Positions 22,169-32,299 of a DNA stretch of 64,000 bases are shown piece by piece. Within the stretch, counting starts at the first letter, position 1, and each line of letters starts with the position of its first letter. The notes under the pieces are model-generated. The model saw only the letters and a program-made list of their open reading frames with translations. It searched no databases and was not told where the DNA came from. A program made the translations under genes and the position numbers. The stretch is from Elephas maximus indicus (taxonomy: Eukaryota; Chordata; Mammalia; Proboscidea; Elephantidae), in NCBI RefSeq assembly GCF_024166365.1, contig NC_064834.1, positions 54,912,001 through 54,976,000 on the forward strand. Reading direction: 5' to 3'.

Positions 22169-23099
22169 CTGGGAGCAAAGAGGAGGTCATGGAGGGCAGC
22201 CAAGATCTGGCTGCAGCAGGAAGGCTATAGGGGAGATGCAAGGATGGACTTCCCCGGGAGGGATGGGAAATATCAGGCTGGGTTACATCAAAGGAATGGT
22301 TGCAGCCTGAGGATAGAGGTCCCAGTAGCATAGGGCAGGGAAGAAGGAGGGCTGGAGGCCCTGGGAATCTCAGGACTAGAATACCAGGGACTTGGTATTC
22401 TTCTTGGGCTACTCTTGGTGCCCTGCTCGTGCCAAGGGCATCTACAGCTTTGGTGGATAGTTCCCATTCTTGTGGAGGGCCGCCTCTCTCTTCCTGAGAC
22501 TTAGGAGCATTCTCTGTACCACTGAGGAGTAGGCAGGAAGTGCTGGAGAGTTAACAAGCCCCAAGAAAACCTTCAGCACAAGAGGGACAGGATCCGGTGG
22601 ATAAATACCCCAGCTTCCTCAACCCTCAGTGGAACAGTTCTGAGGTCTGTTCTATACAGTCTCTCAGAAGATGCCCGGAAGGAGGGAGCCCTAGTTGCCC
22701 ATAGCTGCAGCTCACTCATTATCACATTCTTTCCAGAGTCTTTTGGGGGAGGCTGAACTAAGACAGCCCTCCCTGATAACCTCTCAAAGGCAGCACTTCA
22801 AACACCTCCCCCAGCATCTGGGGGGCTGTCCCCCCGCCTCGCCTCAGGCGCCTCTGCAGACAACTCTGGCCCTCTAGTGAGCTGGATTGGGCGTTGGTCA
22901 CTGGAGAGGAGGCTGGTGGAGCTGCACCCACTGGATCCCAGAGGAAAAGACAAAGGGCACACCCAGTGCATGTGACCGGCCCTTTCAAGGCTGAATCACA
23001 GGGAGCATGTATCCCTCTAGGAGCCTGAAAAAGAGGCTGCACATGCACAGGGCACGGATGTTGTTTTTAACTTGGATCGTATACAAAACATAAAATGGT

Positions 23100-23152
23100 G
23101 CATGCTGAACGTGTGTGTGCATATGCACATATGCATGCATGCGCATAGCCTA
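23100..23152. repeat. Alternating purine-pyrimidine tract
   Basis: GTGTGTGTGCATATGCACAT followed by ATGCATGCATGCGCA: alternating purine/pyrimidine with nested dyads (GCATATGC, ATGCAT), of the kind that can adopt Z-form or cruciform structure. Confidence 0.6.
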
Positions 23153-23424
23153 TCCAGGTGTGAATTAGAAACCCTTTGTAGGCCTTGGTAGTTCCAGCAT
23201 TTTCTTTGGGGACAATGAGGTTAGCAGATGGAACTGGGGGACCTGTCATGAAGTTACATCCCACACCTTTGGGAAAGCCTCAATTGTTCATATCAAAGAA
23301 TAGGGGAGGGGAGAAGACCATGAGTGATCTAAAGGCCACCAAGCCACTCCTGCCACTGCCCACAGATCTACAGCACTTAGATATTGTCTCTAAAACACTT
23401 GGGGCAGCTGCCAAGCTTGGGCTG

Positions 23425-23635
23425 TGGAGTTAGAGAGCCTGTGTTGGCAGCACAGCCGTGCCGCTTCCTGGCAGTGGGAGCTTGGCCAAGTTACTTAAGC
23501 TCTCTGTGCCTCAGGTTCTCCATCTGTTAAAGGGAGTCCAGTAACGGAGCAGACTCAGGTGGAGGTGGGAATTTGGAGAGGTCGGGCTCATAAAGCGCTT
23601 GGCACAGAGTCAGTGCTCAGTGTCAACCAGTGAGC
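23425..23635 (+). repeat. MIR SINE
   Basis: GTGGAGTTAGAGAGCCTGTG, CTTGGCCAAGTTACTTAAGCTCTCTGTGCC, TCTCCATCTGTTAAAGG and AAAGCGCTTGGCACAGAGTCAG in sense MIR order. Confidence 0.88.
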
Positions 23636-24055
23636 ATGATGAATCATGAATTAACTCCACCAACTGATTTTGATTCAGAGCACCAACCATGTGCTAGGCT
23701 CTGGGGACACAGTGGTGCCGACTGCTGAGGTTCCTGCCCTCCGGAGCTTACAGCAAAGGGAAGGCAGTCATGAATGAATCATTGCCTCTCACTACATGAG
23801 GAAAACATGGCATGGCATGGCACTTCATGCGTGTGGTGAGTTATAATCCATGGTCAGTGCAGCAGATGTGACCTGAGTAACTCTCGGGAATCCTGTATCA
23901 TTCATGTGTCGTGGGTAGACCATCCACAGCACTGGCCACAGAAAGGTAACAAATGACAGGAACAGAAATATCTGTTTCCAGAGTGGAAACTGGCAGATGG
24001 GCCTCCATAAGCTGGCAATACCCAGAGGAATGAGGGGACACACCTGTCAGTGCTG

Positions 24056-24600
24056 TGGGGGTGGGTGATTAGAGGAACCCCTGAAAATGCCGATGGGGGT
24101 CTTGGGGTTTAGGGGTGCACTTGGCAGTGCCTACAGGGATAGGTAGCTGGAGGAGGCCGTGACAATGCCCATGGGTGTGGGGTGGGTTTTGGGTTTGTTA
24201 ATTGTGTTTTTGTAATGTTGTTGGTGTGTGACTTTGGAGAGATCCCCGTCTGTTACAGAGCAGAACTGCTCCATAAGGTCTTCTCAGCTATAATCTTTAC
24301 AGAAGCAGATTGTCAGGCCTGTTCTGCCGTGCAGCTGGGTGAGTTCGTACTGCCAACCTTTTGGTTGTGAGTCGAGTGCAAACTGTTGGCGCTACCCAGG
24401 GACCTTTGGCTGGGTTTTGGTGTGCAGCTGAAAGTGCCTGTGGGGATGAGTGGCTGGAGAGTGGGGGAGCCCTTGGCAATGCCCCTGGGTAGTTGGGTGG
24501 CTGGGATTTGGAAGTGTACCTGGCAGTGCCTATGCAGGTGGCGGGAGCCCCTGGGAATGCCCCTGGGTAGCTGGCTGATGTGGGACTGCACCTGATGATG
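24056..24600. repeat. Degenerate ~80-95 bp minisatellite abutting CALHM3 exon 1
   Basis: At least three units recur, at about 24056-24185, 24412-24505 and 24506-24580, with a fourth partial unit running into exon 1. Each carries a variant of TGCACTTGGCAGTGCCT (24116, 24420, 24514, 24586), followed by CTGG/GGAG and an AATGCCCCTGGGTAG-like block (24153, 24477, 24555). The array is interrupted by a SINE at about 24190-24410. The last TGCACCTGATGATGCC copy is the exon 1/donor seam itself. Confidence 0.75.
24190..24410 (-). mobile_element. AfroSINE-related element, antisense, in the minisatellite
   Basis: TTACAGAGCAGAACTGCTCC, AATCTTTACAGAAGCAGATTGTCAGG, GCCAACCTTTTGGTTGTGAGTCGAGTG and GTTGGCGCTACCCAGGGACC. 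Long form; the tail side is diverged. Confidence 0.85.
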
Positions 24601-24878
24601 CCTGGGTCCTTCCTCCGGTGCCCCACGGGCCGGCGCCACTCCTCCACCATCACCACGGACTGCCGGTTGGCAAGGAGGCCGCAGAGGAAAAGGGCGAGTG
24701 GAGGCGTGAGCAGCAGGCCCAGGCCGTAGAGGGCATTGTAGCGCTCCAGGCAGGGGCAGTTGAAGTCGAAGGAGGAGTACAGCTTGACTGTGACTGCAGC
24801 CAGCAGCAGGCAGATGCCGTTCATCACCGACTCTGAGCTGGACTGGAAGTGCTGGAAGAGCAAGCGGAATTTATCCAT
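24592..24878 (-). CDS. CALHM3: CALHM3, calcium homeostasis modulator 3: first coding exon
   Basis: Encodes residues 1-95 plus two bases of Arg96: MDKFRLLFQHFQ N-terminal helix, TM1 (about 21-37), DFNCPC with C41/C43, TM2 (about 50-70), EEWRRPVGHRRKDPGIIR. CALHM3 assembles with CALHM1 into the fast voltage-gated ATP channel of type II taste bud cells; alone it conducts poorly (family knowledge). The joined three exons give 344 residues, the human length. The start at 24878 is the first ATG, in a GCCATGG context; it aligns with the CALHM1 start. Donor ATCATCAG/GTGCAG. Upstream in-frame sequence is open for a few codons but lacks ATG. Confidence 0.98.
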
Positions 24879-25412
24879 GGCTCCGGCCGGGCAGGTGGGG
24901 GCAGCCTTTGACAATGCCAGGCCACACTCTGGGGGAGCCTAGGGGCCACGGGAGGGTCTTGCTTCTCTTGCAAAGGCCTGAGGGGGTAAGGAGAAGGCTG
25001 TGTCCAGACCCCAGCCCAGCTCCCCGGGGTCCAGTGGAGAACTTGAGGCAGAGGCAGACTCTCTCCACAAAGGCTCCCCTGCTCAGGTCAGCTTTGATTG
25101 TCCCTCAAAGACATTCCCCTCCTCTCTGGAGGAATGAGTCACTGCTCGGTGACCAGCCAGCCCAAAGTACCTCTAGGCAAATGGGCCCTGCCTTGTCACG
25201 CTACCCCTCCCTAGTCCATTCCCTCCTCTCTTCAGGGTCAGACAGCTGGTGGGGCGTTGAGTGAGGAAAAGGCAAATTCTGGGTGTGGTAAGGCAAAGAC
25301 ACTGATGCAGGCCTGATTTTATTTTCCGGTCCGGGTCAGAAACAGGACTTGACTCAGCCCAGCCCAGGGAGATTTTGTTTTGGTTTTTGCGCTGAGAGGA
25401 ACTAGATTGTCG
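24879..25412 (-). promoter_or_regulatory. 5' flank of CALHM3 (5' UTR and presumed promoter)
   Basis: Placed by position only. Moderately GC-rich sequence, repeat-free, immediately upstream of the CALHM3 start codon. No TATA box or CpG island is evident. Confidence 0.35.
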
Positions 25413-25620
25413 TTGTGGTTGTTTGTTGCTATTGAGTCAATTCTGACTCATGGCGACCCCATGTGTGCAGCGTAGAACTGCTGCATGAGGTTTTCAAGGT
25501 TGTGACCTTTTGGAAGCAGATCGCCAGGCCTATCTTCCGAGGTGCCTTTCGGGTTGGCTGGAGCTGCCAACCTTTTGGCTAGTAGTCGAGTGCTTAGCCA
25601 TTTGCACCATCCAGGGCTCC
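25413..25620 (-). mobile_element. AfroSINE-related, older subfamily, antisense
   Basis: GTTGCTATTGAGTCAATTCTGAC, GACCTTTTGGAAGCAGATCGCCAGG, CTAGTAGTCGAGTGCTTAGCC and TTTGCACCATCCAGGGCTCC; same subfamily as 17214-17413. Confidence 0.88.
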
Positions 25621-25779
25621 AAAGGAACTAGGAGGGGAGCCTCTAACCCTGTCTGAAGGGTTCCTGGCAGAGGAGGACCTTGCGAAGAGTCTGAAACCAT
25701 GTTTGCTTTTGCCAGTGTGAATGGATTCAGTTGTGCCCCCCAGAATATGTGTTGAAATCCTAACCCCTGTACCTGTAAA

Positions 25780-25946
25780 TGGAAACTGGAGGCATAGCGG
25801 TTAAGTGCTACGGCTGCTAACCCAAAGGTTGGCAGTCCTAATCCACCGGGCACTTCTTAGAAACCCTGTGGGGCAGTTCTACTCTGTCCTACAGGGTCAC
25901 TACGATTCAGAATTGACTCAATGGCAATGGGTATGGTTTTGGTTTG
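25780..25946 (+). mobile_element. AfroSINE, short (HSP-like) form, in the LTR
   Basis: Target duplication GTACCTGTAAA (25769-25779) / GTACCTGTGAA (25947-25957). Head GGAAACTGGAGGCATAGCGG, tail TCAGAATTGACTCAATGGCA and a TGGTTTTGG end. Confidence 0.92.
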
Positions 25947-26029
25947 GTACCTGTGAATATGACTCTGTTTGGAAATAGGGTCTTTTGTTACGTTAATGAG
26001 GTTGTCTTACTTATCTAGTGCTGCTATAA

Positions 26030-26104
26030 TAGTTCTACCCTGTCCAATGGGGTTGCTAGGAATCAAAATCGACTTGACAGCAACAGATTTGGCTTTCGGT
26101 TTTG
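26030..26104 (+). mobile_element. AfroSINE tail, 5'-truncated insertion
   Basis: Only the last ~75 bp of the SINE (TAGTTCTACCCTGTCC, AATCAAAATCGACTTGACAG, GGTTTTGG-like end), bounded by GCTATAA on both sides (26023-26029, 26105-26111). Confidence 0.8.
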
Positions 26105-26430
26105 GCTATAACAGAAATACCACAGGTGGGTGGCTTTAACGAACAGAAATTTATTTTCTCACAGTTTAGGAGGGTAGAAGTCCCAATTCAGGGTGCGGGC
26201 TCTAGGGGAAAGCTCTCTCTCTGTCTGCTCTGGGGGAAGATCTTCGTCTCTTCTCAACTTCTATTCCTGGGATCCTTGGTAATCATGTCCCCTCTGTTTG
26301 TGCTTGCTTGTTTGCTGAATCTGCTCTTTTATATCTCAAAAGAGATTGACTTAATACACATCTTATGCTAATATTGCTTCATTAACATAACAAAGAAAAC
26401 CCATTCCCAAACGGGATTATAACCACAGGT

Positions 26431-26594
26431 ATAAAGCCAAAAAACCGGTTGTGATCTAGTCAATTCTGACTCATAGCAGCCCTGCAGGACAGAGTAGAAC
26501 TACCCCATAGTTTCCAAGGAGCACCTAGTGGATTCGAACTGCCAACCTTTTGTTTAGAAGCTGTTGTGCTTAACCACTATGCCAGCGGGGTTTT
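26431..26594 (-). mobile_element. AfroSINE, short (HSP-like) form, in the inner LTR
   Basis: Target duplication ACCACAGGT (26422-26430, 26595-26603). Tail AAAACCGGTTGTGATCTAG, GTCAATTCTGACTCATAG; head TTAACCACTATGCCAGCGGG. Confidence 0.92.
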
Positions 26595-26946
26595 ACCACA
26601 GGTTTTTTATAGGAGTTAGAATTTATAACACATATTTTTGAGGGACACAATTCAATCTATAACAGAGGTTATAGTGCTGTAGTATGGGTCCTAAAACTAA
26701 TTACTTCTTAGTTATAAAAAGTCCAGGGTAGACACAGAGACGCCAAGGAATGCTAAGGAACACCAAGGAACTCCAGGGAACTCTAAAGAACTCCAAGGAA
26801 CTCCCAAAAGGAAAGACCCTCCCTTAAAGCCAAAGCCTTGATTTGAACTCTAGCCTCCAAAACTGAGAAAATAAAGTTCTGTTCTTTAAGGTCACCCACT
26901 TGTGATATATTTTGTTATAGCAGCACTAGGTAGCTAACACAGCCAG

Positions 26947-27268
26947 TGATAGGGATCTTGGAAGGGAAAGGCCTTCCAGGTAGAGGATTCTGCATGACCA
27001 AAGGCATAGGTGAGAAGCAGCCTGCTGAGGCCAGCAGTTTGGGGTTGCTGGAGTGTGAAGTGTCAGGCAGGGGGGTCTGGAGAGGGCTGGAAGTATCAGT
27101 GGGCATTCTGCAATCCTCTCCTCCATTTTGCCTGCTGCCCTCCAGGTCTGGCCACCAACCAGCTCAGGTCTCCCTAACGCACAGCTTCTGCCACATCACT
27201 CCACTGAAGTATGACCAGGGGCTCCCACAGACTCCTTTGCTTGGCATTCAAGGCCCTCCACAGTACAA
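26947..27268 (+). repeat. Unassigned sequence with an L2-like end
   Basis: 27110-27268 resembles L2 (GACCAGGGGCTCCCACAG, TTGGCATTCAAGGCCCTCCAC). The segment before it has no family that I recognise. Confidence 0.55.
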
Positions 27269-27286
27269 TTATCACCAAGCCCCCCC

Positions 27287-27503
27287 GCCAAAAAAAAACC
27301 ATTGCTATCTAGTGGATTCCGTCTCATAGCAATGCTATACGACAGAGCAGAACTGCCCCGTAGAGTTTTTAAGGCTGTAATTCTGGGTTTAATCTTTATG
27401 GAAGCAGAGCGCCACATCTTTCTGCCAAGGATCAGCTGGTGGGTTTGATTCACTGACCTTTCAGCTAGTAGTCGAGCGCTTAAACACTGCACTACCAGAG
27501 CTC
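27287..27503 (-). mobile_element. AfroSINE, long form, antisense
   Basis: AAACCATTGCTATCTAGTGG, TAATCTTTATGGAAGCAGAGCGCC, CTAGTAGTCGAGCGCTTAAAC, TGCACTACCAGAGCTCC. Confidence 0.9.
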
Positions 27504-27790
27504 CTTACAACCATCACTGTCAGGAAATTTAGCGTTCATACAACACCATTATCTAATATACAGTCCATATTCAAATTTCCCCAGTTGTCCCAATAATATC
27601 TTTTATAGCTGTTTTTAAGTTTCCAAACCAGGATCCAGTTAAGGGTTGAGCATTGCATTTGGCTATTATGTCTCTTTAGTGTCCTTTGTTCTAGAACAGT
27701 CTCCCAGCTTTTTGGGTTTTTTCTTTTTTGTGACATCAGTGTTTTTGAAGAGCCCAGCCAAGTTATGTTGCAGATCAATCATTTCACTTT
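27504..27790 (-). mobile_element. Old L1 (L1M) fragment, antisense
   Basis: AATATACAGTCCATATTCAAATTTCCCCAG and CATTTGGCTATTATGTCTC are typical of the 3' region of old mammalian L1 read in reverse. Both ends are missing. Confidence 0.75.
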
Positions 27791-28179
27791 AAAAGAAAAA
27801 TTCATCACTGTGAGTGGAAAACCAGAAGCACCTGCCATTAATAAAAGCTATCCATAGACAAAAAAAGAAAACACCAAAATTACTAAATTCTTTCTGGATA
27901 CTGCTGCATGCTGAAGGCTTGCTCCCGTTTGTTAAAAAGGAAGATTAGCAATGTTTGCAAAAAGGTGCTAAGGAAGAGCAGCACTTAACTCCCGAGAGTG
28001 GCCAGGAGGCTGGAGAGACAGCTGAGAGAGAAATAACTCTCTCCCTCTGTGGCTTGGCGTGATTCAATGCCAAGTGTATGCAGCACCTAGAATCAAGCCC
28101 CACTGGGAAAGCATTGAGCTGGTCGACCTCGCCAGTGCCTGCAAGGGTACTCACGCTCAAGGTGAAGTGCAGTGGGGTT
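27791..28179. other. Intergenic, no recognisable feature
   Basis: No repeat or gene assigned. Confidence 0.35.
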
Positions 28180-28320
28180 TAGTGACTCTGCTGAGATTAC
28201 AGAGCAAGTTATTACAAAATGGGGCTAATAGTTATACCAACAACATGGAGTTATTGTGATACCCAGCAAGTGCTTAGCACAGTGCCTGGCACTGAAGAAA
28301 CAGGGCTTTATTATTTTCAC
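28180..28320 (+). repeat. MIR fragment
   Basis: TTACAAAATGGGGCTAATAG, ATGGAGTTATTGTGATACC and CAAGTGCTTAGCACAGTGCCTGGCAC in sense. Confidence 0.8.
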
Positions 28321-28385
28321 ATGGGCAAAGACTGGCTGGGGCTAGAGGAAATGGAGCAAAGTAACTGTACCAGGGTGAGGTGGTC

Positions 28386-28560
28386 CTCTCATTCATTTAT
28401 TCTGGCAGCAAATCCTTGCTGCACATCTATTACGTGTCAACACAGAAAGAACTGAGACCATAGGAAACTCCCTATGGGAGCAAGGAGCCCCCAGTCTCCC
28501 GGGGAGGAAGACATCCAGACAAAGAAGGACAATGTAGTTTGACCAGGTGTTCTGGGACCT
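28386..28560. repeat. Ancient dispersed repeat piece, not assigned
   Basis: TTCATTTATTCTGGCAGCAA and CACATCTATTACGTGTCAAC have the form of the common mammalian repeat also seen near 19715, 39500 and 42100. Family not named. Confidence 0.4.
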
Positions 28561-28579
28561 TTGGGAATGGGGATCCTAT

Positions 28580-29125
28580 TTCTCTCCTACTCTCAAGCTG
28601 CTGATGGCTTCCCCTTACACTGGAATAAAGTCATAACGTTAAAATCCTTATGGTGGTCCCTAAGCCTTGTCATTCTGGTCCCTGGTTACTTTACCTCTCA
28701 TTACTCTCCTCTTTTCACGCTGCTCCATCACTGGCCCTCTTGGTGTTTCCAAGCATACCTCACACATTCCTGATTCAGGCACTTGGGACCTCTTCTCCCA
28801 CTTGGAATGCTCTTCCCCCTGCAGCCCCTAATCCCCTTACTTCCTTTGGGTTCTGATCACACTGTCACTTCCCTTGGCCTCCCCTGGCCTCCAAAATCGA
28901 GCCCCCTGCCCTGGTCTTGCTGTCTTCTCCCTGTTATACTCTTCTTTAGCATTTATTGCATGCTTATTTGTCTGTTTATTGTCTGTGTCCTCTGCTAGAA
29001 TAGAGACTTCATGAGGACAGAAACTCTGTCTTGCTCACCATTGTACCCCCAGATCCTGGAGCAGATCATGCAACACAGTAGGTGCTCAGTAAACATTTGT
29101 TGAATAAATGAGCAAACGGGGATGG
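28580..29125 (+). repeat. L2 LINE 3' end
   Basis: AATGCTCTTCCCCCTGCAGC, TTAGCATTTATTGCATGC, TAGAGACTTCATGAGGACAG and the tail CAACACAGTAGGTGCTCAGTAAACATTTGTTGAATAAATGAG. Confidence 0.92.
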
Positions 29126-29149
29126 GGTAGGAGAGGCCGGGGGGAGAGG

Positions 29150-29410
29150 CCTTTTTTTTAATATTAATATTTAATTGTGTTTTCAGTGAAGGCTTATACA
29201 GCATTTTCAGTTCCCATTCAACAATTTCTACCCAAATTATTCAGTGACATTGGTTACACTCTTCACCATGCATGGACATTCCCATTATGTCTTTTCTGGT
29301 TCTTCCATTTCCATTAATCCAGCTTCCCTGACACCTAACCTTCTCATCTTTGTTTTAAAGTAATTATTGACTGTTTGGTCTCATATATATGATTTTTTTA
29401 AGGAGAACAG
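29150..29410 (-). mobile_element. L1 3' end, antisense
   Basis: Poly-T side then ATTGTGTTTTCAGTGAAGGC, CATTCAACAATTTCTACCC, TTCAGTGACATTGGTTACAC, matching in order the fragment at 50140-50275. Distinct 3' UTR from the family at 12276-12794. Confidence 0.7.
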
Positions 29411-29548
29411 TACTTACAGGTGCAATTCTTTATTTTCTGAGCCTCTGTCTAGGATCTTGAAGGTCGGTGTTCACCAGGCAGGGCTTGGGTGTGATGCTCT
29501 GGAGGTAGTCCGGAGGTGAGAACACTTCAAGCCCCTTACATTCTCCTG

Positions 29549-29755
29549 TTGTTGTTGTTGGGTGCTGTCAAGTCAAATTTCAGCTCATAATAACCCTACG
29601 TGATAGAGTAGAACTGCCCCATAGCGTTTTCTAGGCTGTTATCTTTATGGAGCAGATCTCCAGATCTTTCTTCCGTGGTGCCACTAGGTGGGTGTGAATG
29701 GACAACCTTTAAATTAGTAGTTGAGTGTAAACTTTTTGTGCCACCCATAGCCAAT
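29549..29755 (-). mobile_element. AfroSINE-related with RTE-type tail, antisense
   Basis: TTGTTGTTGTTGGGTGCTGTCAAG (RTE tail), ATCTTTATGGAGCAGATCTCCAG, TTAGTAGTTGAGTGTAAAC and TTTTGTGCCACCCATAGCC. Confidence 0.88.
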
Positions 29756-30389
29756 GGATGTCTACAGAGTGTCAAAAAAGGATAAATCAAGAAATAATGG
29801 TAGGTAGGAGTTGTTCACCATTTTGGAAGATTACTTCGTTTATGACCCAGCTTCCTAAGGTATTTGTGTCATTAATGTAGCACACCTGTTTCAGTCTGCT
29901 TTTGTAGCTGTCACATGGAAACAGAGGAGACTTAAGAATTTTTTTCCTGTAATTAGTGGTTGTGGTTAGGTGCCATGGTGCAGATTTCTCATAGCTGAGC
30001 TCTTACCATTGAGCCACAAGGGCTGCTTTCATTCTCCTAGTCTCTTTAGTACAGCACATCACTACCTGCACATTCTTCTGGTTGGAGGGGGGTCTCAGAA
30101 AGGCTGGGTGTGGTGTCTGCGGTGACACAGCATGGTGGGGACAGAGTCAGGAAGGAAGCGGGGATCCTCCTCCTGTGCCTTCCAGCCTTAGTCACTCACA
30201 GGGCTTCTGACCAGACAAGGAAACTGGCTGCCCCCAGGCCCTGCTTCTGGACCCTGGAGCAGAGAGGGGAGGGAACTTGGCTGTGCGGACCCCTCTCTGT
30301 CATTCTAGTTTGGGGAGGGCTAGGGTGGCCTCAAGAGTTGGAATTAACTAGATAACCACAGGCTTGGTATTTTTTTTAAGGGTGGCCTG
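29756..30389. other. Intergenic, one SINE scrap
   Basis: At about 29957-30030 GTGGTTAGGTGCCATGG and TTACCATTGAGCCACAAGGGC suggest a very short SINE-related remnant, minus strand. Nothing else recognised. Confidence 0.4.
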
Positions 30390-30548
30390 GGAGCCCTTGT
30401 GGCGCAGTGGTTAAGAGTTCAGCTGCTAACCAAAAGGTCGGCAGTTTGAATCCATGAGCTGCTCCTTGGAAACCCAATGGGGCAGTTCTACTCTGCTCTA
30501 TAGGACTACTGTGAGTCGGAAACGACTCTATGGCAACACCTTTTGGTT
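30390..30548 (+). mobile_element. AfroSINE, short (HSP-like) form
   Basis: Perfect 11-bp target duplication AGGGTGGCCTG (30379-30389, 30549-30559). Head GGAGCCCTTGTGGCGCAGTGG, GTCGGCAGTTTGAATCC, tail TGAGTCGGAAACGACTC; very little diverged, one of the youngest copies. Confidence 0.95.
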
Positions 30549-30559
30549 AGGGTGGCCTG

Positions 30560-31203
30560 AGGCTCCCCAGCTGCCTCTAACCCTGGGAGTGCTGGAAAAA
30601 GAACAAACACTGTTTATGGAAGAACACTTCGAAACAAACCGAGTCAAGGTCTCTCCCAGGCCATCTTCTTGCTAGGTGTTCACTGGGAAACACTCAAGCA
30701 AAGAAAAAGGCAGGAAGGAAGCCACCACAACTTAAAGGAATATTATCTCTCAGGGTGAGGGAGGGGTTTAAATTAAAAACAAACAAACACAAACCTCTGT
30801 ATTTTCTAAATTGTCTAATTTTATAATAAAAAAACTTTTTCTATTTCCCAATTAAAATCATAAAATATATTTATTAGATAAACTTAAAAGAAGGGACAAG
30901 GTGGAAAAGATGGGGTAGGGGGAGGGTTGTGTTTTGTTGTCCGGAGCCTGAACTGCTAAACTAGGAGAGGGAGAAATAGAGGAAAGAACAGAAGGAGAAA
31001 GACACATTTACTCATGTGCGTAGAAAGCTACCCAATAGCAAATTCCCTGCATGATAATGACTTAAGCCAGAATTCTCAACTCCACACTCCACCCTGGTGG
31101 TCTGTAAGTGTGTTCTTCATGGTTTTTTAATTCTGGAAGAATTTTTTAAATGCACATTTTCATTGTAATAATAACTTAAGAAATCTTTTCACCAACTTTA
31201 ACC
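30560..31203. other. Intergenic AT-rich sequence
   Basis: No gene or repeat family recognised; A/T-rich around 30770-30890. Confidence 0.35.
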
Positions 31204-31352
31204 CCCCCCAATCAAACCCATTGCTGTGGAATGGATTCCAAGAGGACATAGTAGAACTGTCCCATAGGGTTTTCAAGAAGTGCCTGGTGGATTTGAACTG
31301 CCAGCCTTTTGTTTAGCAGCCAGACTCGTAACCCCTATGCCACCAGGGTTTC
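31204..31352 (-). mobile_element. AfroSINE, short (HSP-like) form, antisense
   Basis: AATCAAACCCATTGCTGTGG, TAGTAGAACTGTCCCATAGGG, TTTTGTTTAGCAGCC, ATGCCACCAGGGTTTCC. Confidence 0.9.
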
Positions 31353-32099
31353 CTCCCAGCTTTAGACATGTGTTAACTTGCAATTGGAAGATGCTCATAA
31401 TAGAAGACTTTGGTTCCTTCGTTTGTTTTCGCTCAAATTGCGGTCTTGCAGGTATATTTTTTTTGGCATCTTCCAGCTTTATTTATTTATTCCCCTACAA
31501 GGAGTTTGGACCTTATTTGAGAAACACTGGCTTTGCTGTTCTTGGAATTTACTATTATTGAGAGGAATCCTTAGGACTGGGTGCCCCCTACTGGAGAAAT
31601 TATATCTGATATGTCAGTGGTGTGTCCGTCCCGTGTGGCGCTCACGCGTGCTGGAGTGCAGGCAGGGTGTGTGTGCGTGTGTGTATACCTGTATGTGTAT
31701 ATGTAGGTGGTGTGTTTATTTGGTGCGTGTGAGGTGCGTGTACATAATACGTGTGTGTGTTTTCAGAAATACAGATGTGTTTGTGTTCTTACTTTGTATT
31801 TAGTGAGTTCATTCTCCCCTGAGGTTTCTCTTTCTCTTCTTTTTCTTTCAAAGGGAAGACATTGGGTGCGTGTCCCACTTCTCTCTCAGGACCGGGAGAC
31901 TATTGTTCAGTCGTGTCTCGCAGAGCAGCGGCGCCCTCTCCATCTCTGAGTGACTTGATTCTCTGCTACCCTGATGTCAGAGGCCTCCATGGAATCCTGG
32001 TGACGGATCTTTCTGGTCTGTTTCTGGCAGACCTGTGGGACAGCAGTGTGGCAGTGATGTGGGCTCCACTCTGGTGACGATACAGAGCCATACGGCCCC
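31353..32099. other. Intergenic; TG-rich tract at 31660-31765
   Basis: Imperfect GTGTGTGTGCGTGTGTGTAT tract with CGTG variants at about 31660-31765. Otherwise nothing recognised. Confidence 0.5.
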
Positions 32100-32297
32100 T
32101 TCTTTTGCTGTAGAGTAGATTCTGACTCATGGCGATAGAACTGCACTCCACGGAGTTTTCAGGGGTTTGTTTTTTTGAGTCTTACAGATGTAGGCTGCCA
32201 GGCCTTTCTTCTGTGGCACCACTGGGTGGATTTAAACTGCCAATCTTTCAGTTAGTAGCCGGTTAGTAGCTGACTGCAGACCGCTTGTGTCACCCTA
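32100..32297 (-). mobile_element. AfroSINE-related, long form, antisense
   Basis: TTTGCTGTAGAGTAGATTCTGAC, AGTCTTACAGATGTAGGCTGCCAGG, CACCACTGGGTGGATTTAAAC and TTGTGTCACCC; includes a small local duplication TTAGTAGCCGGTTAGTAGC. Confidence 0.85.
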
Positions 32298-32299
32298 AA

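Larger units (their letters stand above)
22169..24591 (-). other. CALHM3: CALHM3 intron 1
   Basis: Donor GTGCAG at 24591 leftwards; acceptor AG at 22169-22170. Between 22171 and 23420 I see no assigned repeat apart from a dyad-rich TG/CA stretch (23100-23150). A MIR, an ancient repeat piece (about 23670-23770) and the minisatellite next to exon 1 make up the rest. Confidence 0.88.
26003..26664 (-). mobile_element. Second MaLR solo LTR, inserted inverted in the first
   Basis: Exact 5-bp target duplication GAGGT (25998-26002, 26665-26669). Read on the minus strand it has the TGTTATAGATTGAATTGTG start and TAGATAAGACA end of the family at 1668-2184. It contains two SINE pieces (26030-26104, 26431-26594). 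The order of events is outer LTR, then this LTR, then SINEs. Confidence 0.92.
25716..26941 (+). mobile_element. Solo LTR, MaLR type, carrying nested insertions
   Basis: Left end TGTGAATGGATTCAGTTGTG, right end TAGCTAACACA, with the 5-bp target duplication GCCAG on both sides (25711-25715, 26942-26946). LTR sequence proper lies at 25716-25779, 25947-26002 and 26665-26941 and includes an AAGGAACTCC-type 11-bp tandem (about 26740-26810) and an AATAAAGTTCTG 3' part. A SINE and a second, inverted MaLR LTR sit inside it. A fossil solo LTR. Confidence 0.9.
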
